In this document: one piece after another, positions 9,045 to 17,801 of the stretch
Layout: each line of letters begins with the position of its first letter
How positions within the stretch are numbered: position 1 is the first letter of the stretch
NCBI GenBank assembly: GCA_029432775.1
Contig: JAROAZ010000002.1
Coordinates: 186,001-250,000 of the forward strand
From: Pontiellaceae bacterium B12227
GTDB lineage: Bacteria; Verrucomicrobiota; Kiritimatiellia; Kiritimatiellales; Pontiellaceae
Direction of reading: 5' to 3'
DNA: 64,000 bases
Program-made: the position numbers and the translations under genes
The notes under the pieces: generated by a model
The model's input: only the letters and a program-made list of their open reading frames with translations
Databases searched by the model: none
Told to the model about the DNA's origin: nothing

Positions 9045-11243
9045 TTAGTTCCCATCCTGTTCATTACCAACGTTAACGCACTCTTTCCAAAGGGATCTCA
9101 ATATGTTCTTTTCATCATTCCCGGCGATGTACCAGCGCCCGGTCGGCCCACACCACGCTTTCGCGTTTTCAGCAATCTGATCTTTCAGGTGGAGCCATTC
9201 ATATTTGCCGGCCGCTTCCTGTCCTGCAGCGTCGGCCGATGAAATTTTTGCAATGTAGAACAGGACGGTTCCGAGGGTATCCAGATACTCATCTGACTCC
9301 TTCTGCTTGCTTCCCGTCAATAACTCAACGGGATACATATCGATCAGTTGCTCCAGTTCACCATCTAAATCTTTCAGGATGAAATCAGAAAACTGCTTTT
9401 CCAAACTATCTTCAGTAGGTATCGGCACCCCGCTATCCTGAGGAACATCATCCCTCGGGATCGTGTCTTTATCTTGCTCAGAGGAATAGTACTCCTTTTT
9501 CGCATCCTCCAGAAATAACGTGGCATCTACCATGGTCACACTATTCAGCCTTCTGTTGACTTGCTCGGACATCTCATTGGTCACCTTCAGCTTAAACATA
9601 TTATCTGCATCTTGATGGCGACATAATACATCCATCTTGCATAACACATCAGCCCCATTGACCTGTTCCGTCAATGAATACAGATCAACCTCCTGCTCCC
9701 ATATCTGTTTCAACTTATAGAACTTTGAGGACTTATTTTTCCGGTCCTCGTTCTCGATCAGTCTAATCCGATCAGTTTTTATGGATGCGGACTTCGTCTT
9801 GGGATTTCCATACGTCCTGTTTACTTCAAATTCTGCCCGGTTCCATTGAATCAGATAATCGTCAGACTCCGGAATGAGTTCGCCTTCTTCGAACCGAACC
9901 AGCGTAACTTTATCCGTCACAATATCGAGTCCCCAGGCATGATTGTTTCCGGGAACATACTTATCCAGACAAGCCTGGCGAAACCTCTCGGAAAGTCCCA
10001 ACACATCAAGATCAAAATGCTGAATCACGACACGACGGGCCACCCGTTCATCAAGAGTAGGCAGCAGCACTTTTGTTTCCAGATCGGAAAGGCGCTTATA
10101 CCAGGTTTCAGCATCATCACCGGCATATGCTCCCCACCCGGCAACAATGATGAAATCATACATCTCTTTGGCCATGCAGCTATAAACAAAAGCCTTTCCG
10201 TTGAGGTTTTTCAGTTTACTGGCATTCGAGGCCAGGGTGGAATAGTGCCGTATTGCATTGTCGAGAATCCTGATATATCCCCGGTTCAGCGCCTGGTTCA
10301 GGCCATCTCTATACGACTTGGCATACCGCTTGGTATCAACGTATGTATGAAATCTATCCCAAGCTAAATTATAGGCGGCCCAGTACTGTTTCTGATCTCC
10401 CATTTCCACGATCCGGCGGCGCCAGTTTTCGCCGAGCAAATCCTGCCAACCGGCAAAAACGCTGTTAAAATCATCACGATGCCCGAAGGAATCGACATCA
10501 TCACAAATCCCGTCGTACAAATCCAGCACCTGTTGCTCATGGGCGCTGTCATAAATTTCCACCCTCTGCAGCCCCGCAATTTCCATTAGACGTTGCTTAA
10601 TCCAATGGTCTGCAGCTTCGCGTTTGGTTTCTGCCATCAGCTCCGTTGCATATGCAGATTTATAGGGTCGAAGCTCATCCACTTTAACCATGGCATTTCT
10701 GAAGCGTTTCTCCCTGCGCAAACGGACAATATCCATTTCCATCTCATTTGCTTTGCGTTTATCGATTTCGAGCTGCGACTTGACTGTGGCCAATTCGTTC
10801 CCCCATTCGTCGAGGGCCTCGCTCCCACTAAAGCTGAACGGCTTGTTTTCGTTCCAAAAAGCCTCGAGAGCCCGCCGTTCTTTTTTACCCATGCTGCGGT
10901 CAGCCGCTCCCTTCCACTGATTCATCTCAATGAAAACCGGTTTGGAAAGCAGCTCAACATACTCCTCCATCTTTTTGAGCGATTTCTCAGTTTGAATGCC
11001 GCGGAACTGTTTATTGCGCCGCTGGAATTCCTGCTCGGCAATCTGCTCCATATATCCCTGCATCTGAGATGTAACTGCTTCCCGCTTAAACTTCGCGTTA
11101 TCCTGCAGAGAACGCGTCAACACATATCCAAGATAGGGATCATTCTGCGGCTCCGGCACTTTCAGGCTGCCGCAACCCGCCAACAAAACAACCAAAACCA
11201 ATACCGACACCGATAAAAAGAAATCTTTGCTCTTCCACTTCAT
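9045..11243 (-). CDS. Large predicted lipoprotein of the FHA/kinase cluster
   Basis: A 732-residue protein with a signal peptide ending in the lipobox LAGC (Cys24), so it is probably lipid-anchored and exposed in the periplasm. After the anchor the sequence is almost wholly helical and rich in charged residues (coiled-coil-like at about 60-180, with a tetratricopeptide-like feel around 290-380). I recognise no catalytic motif. It lies between the kinase gene (37-bp gap) and the FHA scaffold gene (105-bp gap), all leftward. In type VI secretion clusters a lipoprotein can sit with the kinase pathway, so it may pass an envelope signal to the kinase's outer domain; that is inference. It is unlike TssJ, which is much shorter. 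Confidence 0.7.
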   Translation of the reverse strand: MKWKSKDFFLSVSVLVLVVLLAGCGSLKVPEPQNDPYLGYVLTRSLQDNAKFKREAVTSQMQGYMEQIAEQEFQRRNKQFRGIQTEKSLKKMEEYVELLSKPVFIEMNQWKGAADRSMGKKERRALEAFWNENKPFSFSGSEALDEWGNELATVKSQLEIDKRKANEMEMDIVRLRREKRFRNAMVKVDELRPYKSAYATELMAETKREAADHWIKQRLMEIAGLQRVEIYDSAHEQQVLDLYDGICDDVDSFGHRDDFNSVFAGWQDLLGENWRRRIVEMGDQKQYWAAYNLAWDRFHTYVDTKRYAKSYRDGLNQALNRGYIRILDNAIRHYSTLASNASKLKNLNGKAFVYSCMAKEMYDFIIVAGWGAYAGDDAETWYKRLSDLETKVLLPTLDERVARRVVIQHFDLDVLGLSERFRQACLDKYVPGNNHAWGLDIVTDKVTLVRFEEGELIPESDDYLIQWNRAEFEVNRTYGNPKTKSASIKTDRIRLIENEDRKNKSSKFYKLKQIWEQEVDLYSLTEQVNGADVLCKMDVLCRHQDADNMFKLKVTNEMSEQVNRRLNSVTMVDATLFLEDAKKEYYSSEQDKDTIPRDDVPQDSGVPIPTEDSLEKQFSDFILKDLDGELEQLIDMYPVELLTGSKQKESDEYLDTLGTVLFYIAKISSADAAGQEAAGKYEWLHLKDQIAENAKAWCGPTGRWYIAGNDEKNILRSLWKECVNVGNEQDGN

Positions 11244-11280
11244 TATTACTACCTCCCACTTCCACTATTTAATAAAAACT

Positions 11281-14200
11281 TCATTCAAATATACAAATAG
11301 GTACTGTCCGGATAACCCTGAACCCGTACCCTTCGCTGTCTTTATCCTCAATTTGAATGCCATTCGACTGTTCATCGCTCAACCAGGGAGCCACCGCCTT
11401 GATATCACTGAGCAACTCGCCGCCCCGCATCTGAATAAACTCAACCTCAACCACCTCGGGCTCATCAGCCAGTTCTTCTGTTGTCATACAGATTTCAGGT
11501 GCATTCCCGCAAAGATCATACATACCCAGCGGATATTCACTGCCTTTTTTAGGGGTGCGGAAATTTTCCAGATAAAAATAATTCACCAGACCGCTGTTGA
11601 TCTCATCTTCATCAACCTGAGCTTCCACTTTTTTATCCAAAGCGCCCTTCAGAGTCATCCAGTCACTCTTTCCAGACATTGGAAAGAAATCTAAGCCGAA
11701 GCGTGCGGCATATTCCCATTCAAAGTCGAACGGCAGACGGTAGCCGGGTTTTCTCAGGTCCAGATTCCATCCACTGCGGTCTTCCTTCGCCTCATACAAG
11801 GGTTCGAGTCCATCGCATTCACTCAACCAATTGCAGAATTCAATCGCTTCATTCAGGCTGGCACGTCCATACGGTGCCGATGGTTTCAGGTTGGCCGGTT
11901 TGGCTTTGATCGTGCTTTGGGCATTCCAGAATGCCTCCATCTGCTCACCTGTGGTTTCCGCCACGGCCATATAGAACGGGTTCAGCGGCTTTTGTTTCAA
12001 CGCTCTCCCTTTTACAGAGGTGCTATCGGTCATCATATTAAATGGTACAAGCACATAATTCATCTCTATGGAAGAGGTCTGCCCATTAATTGTGGTTATC
12101 TTCCCTTCCGCATCCAGCGGAAGATAAAGGGCATGGAACCGATCCGGTGTCTTTTTCGGAGCATACTGCTGCCACCAGGCCGACTCTCCGGTTATTCCAC
12201 CCACCTTGACCTTAAAGCCGCTTTTCTGGAGAACAGGGAACCACTTGCTTACATCGCGAATCCCTGTTTTTGCAGATATCGTTGATCCCAGCTCTTTCCG
12301 GATCGCTTGAATATCTTTTGTTCCCAGAATCCTGCTGTAATGCTGAATCGCATGTAAATAGACCCCATTAGCCAACGCGATCAGGCTGCTGTTATTTTCC
12401 GCGTTATAACCCTCAATAATGAGACCTAACTGCACAGGCCAGAATTCTTTTCGACCTTGCTTAACACTGGGATCCTGTGCTGATTCGCTATCAATGATTC
12501 CATATTTCCAGGCAAAATCCTCAATATACTCTTTTACTTCAGTATAATCTTCGAAATCGGGTTTTCTATTCAGCTTAATGAGCTCATCTACACGGTGATG
12601 ATAATCGCTCGCAGAAGCACTGGAATAAGCTATGCGGCTTTGGTTATTCTTTTCAGCAAGCTCCCTTTCTTGCCTTTCTTTCGCCAGCTTCTCTCGCTCT
12701 TTCTCAACCTCCTTACGCGCTTCCTCAAGTTTCTGGCGCTCTACATCCAGCTTTACCTGCTCACTATCTCGCTCTGGCAGAGGTTCTGGTACGAACTCAT
12801 CCGGCCCCTGCTGCCCTTCCGTCCAGCCCAGCGCAGATATGACCACTCCACGCATTGGCTCCGGCCAGGCACTCACCACCGGTTCCAGCTTTTCCTGTTG
12901 GCCCCGAGCTGCAAAATAGCCGCCGATCAGCAACAGAACAAAAACGCCCAGGCCGACAACTAATCCTTTCCGCCCCTTTTTCGCCTTGCCTGCCGGACGG
13001 ACCCGCGCGGCTTTATCCGAACGTCCTCCCCCGCCAGCCGTCATGGAAGCGGTCTGCGTGCCTTCGCTAATCGCCGAAACCTCAAGAGCGAAATGCAGTT
13101 CCAGCACCGATGCAATATCCTCCCACATCTGATGCGCATCGGAATAGCGGGCATTCGGATCGGAATTAATGGACTGCTGCACAATGCGAACGAGATCCGG
13201 ATGGTCCCGGAAAGCACGGTGGGCATAGCTGACTCGATATTGCTTTTCGCCCTGCGCCCGGGCAATCATCTCCACGATGGCTTCCTTGTCGTTCTTGGGT
13301 AATCGCGGATAGGCCGGCGAACCGGTCAGTGCTTCATACAGGCAAAGCCCCATGGCATAGACATCGGTCTGGCAGGTACCGCGATTGTCCGTAGTAAACA
13401 TTTCCGGAGCCATGTAATAGTAGGTTCCCGGCAGTTTGCCCGATGTCTGCGTTCCACTTACATCTTTTATGATGCCCAGGTCAAAAATCTTGGCTTTCGA
13501 CGGATCGTCCAAAGGAACATGAAGGTTTCCGGGTTTGATATCGCGATGGATGATGGATCCTTTTGCATTATGCAGGAAATCCAGTGCGGAGAGATAACGC
13601 AAAAACAGTTGAAGCACTTCTTTCGTGTCCATCCCCGAGGCATGTTCGGCGATCTGCTTATTCAGCGTCGAACCCTCAAGATATTCGAGAACAATAAACG
13701 GACTGCGCCCTCCTGAAGAGCTGACCGTTTCAAAGAAATCGAGATATTTTACAATGGCCGGATGCTCGTATTCACTCAGAACGGTCGCTTCTTTGATGAA
13801 GCGCTTACTGGAACGACCCGCATGCAGCCGTTTGATCGCCACCTGGGCCCCGTCAGATTTTCTTTTGCCGAGATAAACTTCCCCGAACCCGCCCGCTCCA
13901 AGTCCGGACAGCAGTTCATACGAATCCACCTTTTTATGAACTACCTTACGGTTTTTCAATTTCCGAAGAGCATTCAGCACCTCATCAAATGTCTGATAAC
14001 GCTGGGATGCATCCTTGGCCAGCCCCTTGTCGATGAACCCTCCGAGGTGGGATATCACGCGAAAGAGAATATGTTTGTGTGACGGAGACTTGGTTTCCGA
14101 TCCACGCCAGCGGTTTAGATATTCCAGCTCCTGCCGTTCTCCGAATTTGGGATAAGGAAGCCTTCCCGTGAGCGCATGATACATACATACAAACAGACTG

Positions 14201-15237
14201 AAGATGTCCGAAACCATGTCGCCCCGGAATCCGGAATCGTCTGCCAGGGCAAAATCAGGAGCCATGCAGTCAAACGATCCCATCATACCCGATCCACCGG
14301 TGTGTGTGTTTTCGGAATCCACCCGTGAAATGCCGAAATCGATCAGTTTTGCCGTCCCGTCTTCAAGGATAAATATGTTCGAGGGTTTGATATCCCGATG
14401 AATAATTTTGTGCTCTTTCGTGGCATGGATCAGCCCGAGCAGGCACTGCTCAAAAATACTCCGAACCGTTTCCCATTCCATACCCTTGGGATTTTCTTTA
14501 ATCAGTTCCGACAAGGTCTTTCCCTGCAGAAATTCCATCACAAGATAGCGCTTGTTGTCTCCCCACTCCCCCTGTGTTTCGAACAGCCCTCGATATTCCA
14601 CAATATTTTTGTGTGAAAGCTGTTTCAGAATCTTCAGTTCGCGCTGGAAACGGGCCTCCGAAACCTCATCGGCCTCGTCATGGGTAAAGAGCTTAAGGGC
14701 GACAGTTTCACCACTGGACTCATCACGGCCTTTAAACAAGATGGCCTGACCGGATTGGGCAATCTTGGACTCAATAGTATATTGACCAGACACAGCAGGC
14801 GCAGCGGCGGGCGGGGGCTCCTCCGGTTTCTTATCCTTCATATTAAGTTCAGCCGGATCCATATATTGGGTCGCAGCCGTGTGGAGATCTTCATCCAGAT
14901 TCTCCGGCCCGCCTTCAACCGTGCTGACGTCGCTCGCATGGGTGGATACACGGATATCGAGATCTCCCATCCGAATAATATCGCCATTATTCAACTCGGC
15001 CTCGTCAACAGGAACATCGTTGAGTTGAGTTTGATTGGATTTGCTTAGGTTTTCCAAACGAAGCTGTCCGCCCTGGGAATGGATCCTGCATTGATGGTTT
15101 GATACCGTCGGATGTGTAAAAACCAAATGATTGGCCTCATTCCGCCCCAACGTGACCACATCCTGGAATAATTTCCATTCCTTTCCTGCGGCTTCCCCGT
15201 TCACGACCGTCAGGGTATACGAAAATAATGATTTCAT
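11281..15237 (-). CDS. Transmembrane Ser/Thr kinase: FHA, two kinase domains, coiled coil, FGE/SUMF1-like domain
   Basis: A 1318-residue fusion. FHA domain at about 20-98 (GRNEANHL, SNHQ). Motif TQYMDPAEL at 123-131, shared with the FHA scaffold. Kinase 1 at about 153-425: degenerate glycine loop but VALK, HRDIKPSN (280-287) and DFG (300-302). Kinase 2 at about 440-715: intact GAGGFGEVY, VAIK, HRDIKPGN (564-571), but DLG replaces DFG (586-588). A membrane helix at about 758-777 separates these from an outer part with a charged coiled coil (about 825-870) and a C-terminal formylglycine-generating-enzyme-like domain (GYRLPFDFEWEYAARFG, GMYDLCGNAPE, YGFRVIRT). In Pseudomonas H1-T6SS the FGE-like periplasmic protein TagR activates the kinase PpkA; here the two appear fused. 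Likely the sensor of the cluster, opposed by the PP2C enzyme encoded just upstream. Confidence 0.88.
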   Translation of the reverse strand: MKSLFSYTLTVVNGEAAGKEWKLFQDVVTLGRNEANHLVFTHPTVSNHQCRIHSQGGQLRLENLSKSNQTQLNDVPVDEAELNNGDIIRMGDLDIRVSTHASDVSTVEGGPENLDEDLHTAATQYMDPAELNMKDKKPEEPPPAAAPAVSGQYTIESKIAQSGQAILFKGRDESSGETVALKLFTHDEADEVSEARFQRELKILKQLSHKNIVEYRGLFETQGEWGDNKRYLVMEFLQGKTLSELIKENPKGMEWETVRSIFEQCLLGLIHATKEHKIIHRDIKPSNIFILEDGTAKLIDFGISRVDSENTHTGGSGMMGSFDCMAPDFALADDSGFRGDMVSDIFSLFVCMYHALTGRLPYPKFGERQELEYLNRWRGSETKSPSHKHILFRVISHLGGFIDKGLAKDASQRYQTFDEVLNALRKLKNRKVVHKKVDSYELLSGLGAGGFGEVYLGKRKSDGAQVAIKRLHAGRSSKRFIKEATVLSEYEHPAIVKYLDFFETVSSSGGRSPFIVLEYLEGSTLNKQIAEHASGMDTKEVLQLFLRYLSALDFLHNAKGSIIHRDIKPGNLHVPLDDPSKAKIFDLGIIKDVSGTQTSGKLPGTYYYMAPEMFTTDNRGTCQTDVYAMGLCLYEALTGSPAYPRLPKNDKEAIVEMIARAQGEKQYRVSYAHRAFRDHPDLVRIVQQSINSDPNARYSDAHQMWEDIASVLELHFALEVSAISEGTQTASMTAGGGGRSDKAARVRPAGKAKKGRKGLVVGLGVFVLLLIGGYFAARGQQEKLEPVVSAWPEPMRGVVISALGWTEGQQGPDEFVPEPLPERDSEQVKLDVERQKLEEARKEVEKEREKLAKERQERELAEKNNQSRIAYSSASASDYHHRVDELIKLNRKPDFEDYTEVKEYIEDFAWKYGIIDSESAQDPSVKQGRKEFWPVQLGLIIEGYNAENNSSLIALANGVYLHAIQHYSRILGTKDIQAIRKELGSTISAKTGIRDVSKWFPVLQKSGFKVKVGGITGESAWWQQYAPKKTPDRFHALYLPLDAEGKITTINGQTSSIEMNYVLVPFNMMTDSTSVKGRALKQKPLNPFYMAVAETTGEQMEAFWNAQSTIKAKPANLKPSAPYGRASLNEAIEFCNWLSECDGLEPLYEAKEDRSGWNLDLRKPGYRLPFDFEWEYAARFGLDFFPMSGKSDWMTLKGALDKKVEAQVDEDEINSGLVNYFYLENFRTPKKGSEYPLGMYDLCGNAPEICMTTEELADEPEVVEVEFIQMRGGELLSDIKAVAPWLSDEQSNGIQIEDKDSEGYGFRVIRTVPICIFE
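11669..11685. repeat. Palindrome TTTCCAGACATTGGAAA inside the kinase gene
   Basis: The only good copy of the iterated TTTCCAAnnnTTGGAAA palindrome in the first 21 kb. It lies in the part encoding the FGE-like domain. Confidence 0.7.
14831..14872 (-). other. Coding copy of the Thr-x-Tyr motif in the kinase
   Basis: This segment encodes ATQYMDPAELNMKDKK in the linker between the FHA and first kinase domains. It matches the five repeats of the neighbouring FHA scaffold (Thr, Tyr, hydrophobic, Asp-Pro-Ala-Glu-Leu, then lysines). It is a candidate autophosphorylation and FHA-docking site. Confidence 0.65.
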
Positions 15238-15295
15238 AAAACGAACAACACTCCTGCCTGCATATTTCTACTAATTCAATCCCCGTCCAACATCT

Positions 15296-17182
15296 CTACA
15301 AGCCGGAAAGTCCGGTGAGATACTGTCTTAGTGCCTCCTGCTCTTCAGCAGAAACCATACCGGAATTAAGTTTTGTCAAGATCTCCTGAATAGATCGCCA
15401 CTCGAGTTGGGCCTGCTTGAGCTCTTTATCACTCACATTTTTCATTTCCGGCTTAACGCGGAGAACCTCCACCAATTGATTGACGGCAAAATCGGCTTTA
15501 TCACAATGCTTAAGGTGTGAATCCGGCAACGATTTCAGCTGCTCAGTAGGGATGGGCTGAGAAATGCGGAGGTCCAACCAGCGCTCAAGCTCCTGCAAGG
15601 CATATTCAGCATTGCGAACCACCCGGGCAAAATCCTTATATTTGCGCCGATCCAATCCGGCAATCTCAAATGCCACAATCAGCTGCTCATTGGGCAGCCC
15701 CTGCATAAAGCTGACGCGATCGCTGTTAATCGCCCGATACTCGCGCAGCTCTCTAGTCAGTGTTTGCTGCAAATCATACCGTCTTCGACAGAACTCATTT
15801 GCAATGCGGACAGAGTCCCCGGGCCAGGGCTCGACTGAAGGAAGAGGATCACGGTTGATATCGCTGAGCACCTGATCGGCAGCCGCAATGAATTCAGACA
15901 ATGTACTTTTCGCTTCCTCTGGATCACCACTCGCTTCTGACCAGGCCAGATTATACCAGATATTGATGAGCTTCTTGTTAGCGTCCGTTTGGGAATAGCT
16001 TCCTTTTTGCGTCATGATATACGCCCATTCCCAATCGCCGGATTGCTTTGCCCGCGCAACGACCTCTTCCATCGGAAGAGTAGATTCCATGGCTGTCTCC
16101 GGACCGGCCACACCGTTGGAAACACTGCTCTTCACCTCCGTGGAGACCGTCTCATCACCTCCGGACATAAGCTTCAACAATAAAATGACAACGAGCACGC
16201 CCACGATGCCAAGCAGAATGCCCCGAATAATATTTTTGATGCCGGAATGACTCTTTTTGCTTACAAAATCAGTTTCGCTGTCCGGAGTCTCCAGACTCAT
16301 CATAACCGAGCCGTTGGTTGCGGTATCCACGCTCATCGTATCCGTCATGGAGGTTTCGGACGCAGGATCATCCTCTTCCGGCATACTGGGAAGAGGTCCC
16401 GGAAAAGGGACCTCCGGAGCTTCTGCGGGCCGTTCGCTGCATGCAAGCACCTTGACAATGACAACGGACACATTGTCCTTTCCCCCTGCTGCATTGGCTT
16501 CATTGACAAGCCGTTGGGCGATAGCATTGGCCTCTGAGTCACCATCACTGGCCAGGATGGATGCAATAGCGTCATCGGAGAGCATTTTGTCCAGCCCATC
16601 AGAGCACAGCAACCAGATGTCGCCGGTCATTTGATCCGCATGTGTCAAGTCCAGTGCAAGCGACTTCTTCAATCCTACCGCATTAGTGATCAGTCCCTTA
16701 AACTGGCTGGGCAGGGGCTGACCACTGTTGTCGCCGACGGCCTCTTCGATGGAATGGTCTGACGTTATTTGCTGCAGTTGCCCTGCACGATATCGATAGG
16801 CACGACTATCTCCTGCGTGTAGAATATTAACGGCCCACGGATATTCATTGGATAGTGCCAGCAGCACGAGTGTTGTTCCCGCCCCCTGCACTTCATTTTT
16901 TTCAGACCACCCCAGAATCCATTGGTTTGCCTCAACCACGGCCTCATGGATACTGAGCATCTTGTCATTCAACGAAACAGATGCATTGAGCCGGCCAATC
17001 TGCTCACGAATACACTCAACCACCTTCTGGCTGGCAATCTCACCGCCCGATACGCCACCCATTCCATCGGCAACCAAATAAACCCGTTGATCATCCAGGA
17101 TCAATAGGCTGTCTTCATTCTTCGAACGAACTTTGCCGACATCCGTGACGCCTTGGCCATCAACTCGCAACTCATACTGCAT
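15296..17182 (-). CDS. PP2C-family protein phosphatase with membrane helix and extracytoplasmic tail
   Basis: A 628-residue protein. The PP2C catalytic domain fills residues 10-245 with metal-binding and signature motifs RSKNEDS (19-25), VADGMGG (37-43), GDSRAY (124-129), SDGLDKML (194-201) and GGKDN (233-237), so it should be an active Mn/Mg-dependent Ser/Thr phosphatase. A Pro/acidic linker, one membrane helix (318-338) and a helical outer region of about 290 residues follow. First gene of the leftward cluster, 58 bp before the kinase gene; it would reverse the kinase's phosphorylations, as PppA does for PpkA in type VI secretion. The outer region suggests it also senses the envelope. The ribosome-binding site is weak (GGAAA). 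Confidence 0.9.
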   Translation of the reverse strand: MQYELRVDGQGVTDVGKVRSKNEDSLLILDDQRVYLVADGMGGVSGGEIASQKVVECIREQIGRLNASVSLNDKMLSIHEAVVEANQWILGWSEKNEVQGAGTTLVLLALSNEYPWAVNILHAGDSRAYRYRAGQLQQITSDHSIEEAVGDNSGQPLPSQFKGLITNAVGLKKSLALDLTHADQMTGDIWLLCSDGLDKMLSDDAIASILASDGDSEANAIAQRLVNEANAAGGKDNVSVVIVKVLACSERPAEAPEVPFPGPLPSMPEEDDPASETSMTDTMSVDTATNGSVMMSLETPDSETDFVSKKSHSGIKNIIRGILLGIVGVLVVILLLKLMSGGDETVSTEVKSSVSNGVAGPETAMESTLPMEEVVARAKQSGDWEWAYIMTQKGSYSQTDANKKLINIWYNLAWSEASGDPEEAKSTLSEFIAAADQVLSDINRDPLPSVEPWPGDSVRIANEFCRRRYDLQQTLTRELREYRAINSDRVSFMQGLPNEQLIVAFEIAGLDRRKYKDFARVVRNAEYALQELERWLDLRISQPIPTEQLKSLPDSHLKHCDKADFAVNQLVEVLRVKPEMKNVSDKELKQAQLEWRSIQEILTKLNSGMVSAEEQEALRQYLTGLSGL

Positions 17183-17673
17183 AGATCTATTTCCAGTTTT
17201 ATCTCTAATGATGACCCCAACTACTCCAACCGATAGCCAATTTAATAACTATTCCCAACCACAACGTTCTCATTAATACGATCTTGTTGATATTAATGAC
17301 ATAATACCAACCCCAAAATTACTCAACAACCTCATACTTTGGAAAGAATTGATGCTCTTAACTTGGACTCCATCTAAATTATCACTTCTTGAAACTGCAT
17401 TCTAATCATGCATCTGCATGAACCTTCCTTTAGTAAATATGCCATATAATACTTGTTATAAAGGCATTAACCCTGCTCATTTGGAATAAATATAGACAAA
17501 GAATGAGAGAGCAAGAAGAGATCATTGCACCTCACAGAACAGCTCGCTAAGTTTTCAGCATCATTGGCAAGAGGATTGCTTGTACTTAGTTGGTGAACCT
17601 CGACATTCTTAATTCCATTCAACAAACAGAGCACTTTGGGACCAAGGCAGGCCAGGAAGACTTATCTGTAAGC
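17183..17673. other. AT-rich upstream region of the FHA/kinase cluster
   Basis: No convincing gene on either strand. It is clearly more AT-rich than its surroundings and holds the promoter-like sequence at 17301-17329 for the leftward cluster. The 5' untranslated part would be about 110 nt. Nothing else is evident. Confidence 0.6.
17301..17329 (-). promoter_or_regulatory. Sigma70-like promoter for the phosphatase/kinase cluster
   Basis: Minus-strand TTGTTG (17324-17329), 17-nt spacer, TATTAT (17301-17306). Both hexamers are near consensus and the spacing is ideal. It lies about 120 nt before the PP2C start codon. Several other AT-rich candidates exist in the same region, so this is a best guess. 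Confidence 0.4.
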
Positions 17674-17785
17674 AAAAAACAGCGCACGGAAAAGGGGAGG
17701 AACCGCGCGCTGCTCTCGACGCGCCGGGAGACGCGTCATTGGGGAGTTGTTATAAGCGTAGACCCGCTGCCCGGAATTACGTTCA
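17674..17785 (-). ncRNA. Structured RNA family, copy 1 (possible sRNA with intrinsic terminator)
   Basis: Read on the minus strand: conserved TGAACG, CCGG, GTCTAC, then AACAACTCCC; a variable hairpin (GACGCG/CGCGTC); conserved GAGAGCAGCG; and a terminator hairpin CAGCGCGCGG/CCGTGCGCTG followed by six T. The terminator stem has one G-U pair on the minus strand that would be an A-C mismatch on the plus strand, so the minus strand is the RNA. It lies just downstream of the reductase gene, so it may also serve as that gene's terminator. The loop TTCCTCCCC is C-rich. Confidence 0.65.
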
Positions 17786-17801
17786 GAAAAGAATCCTGTT
17801 T

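Noticed and set aside
1..17182. A type VI secretion system
   Set aside because: Kinase, phosphatase and FHA genes fit, but no TssB/C, ClpV, Hcp, VgrG or membrane-complex gene is in the window. Only the regulatory module can be claimed.
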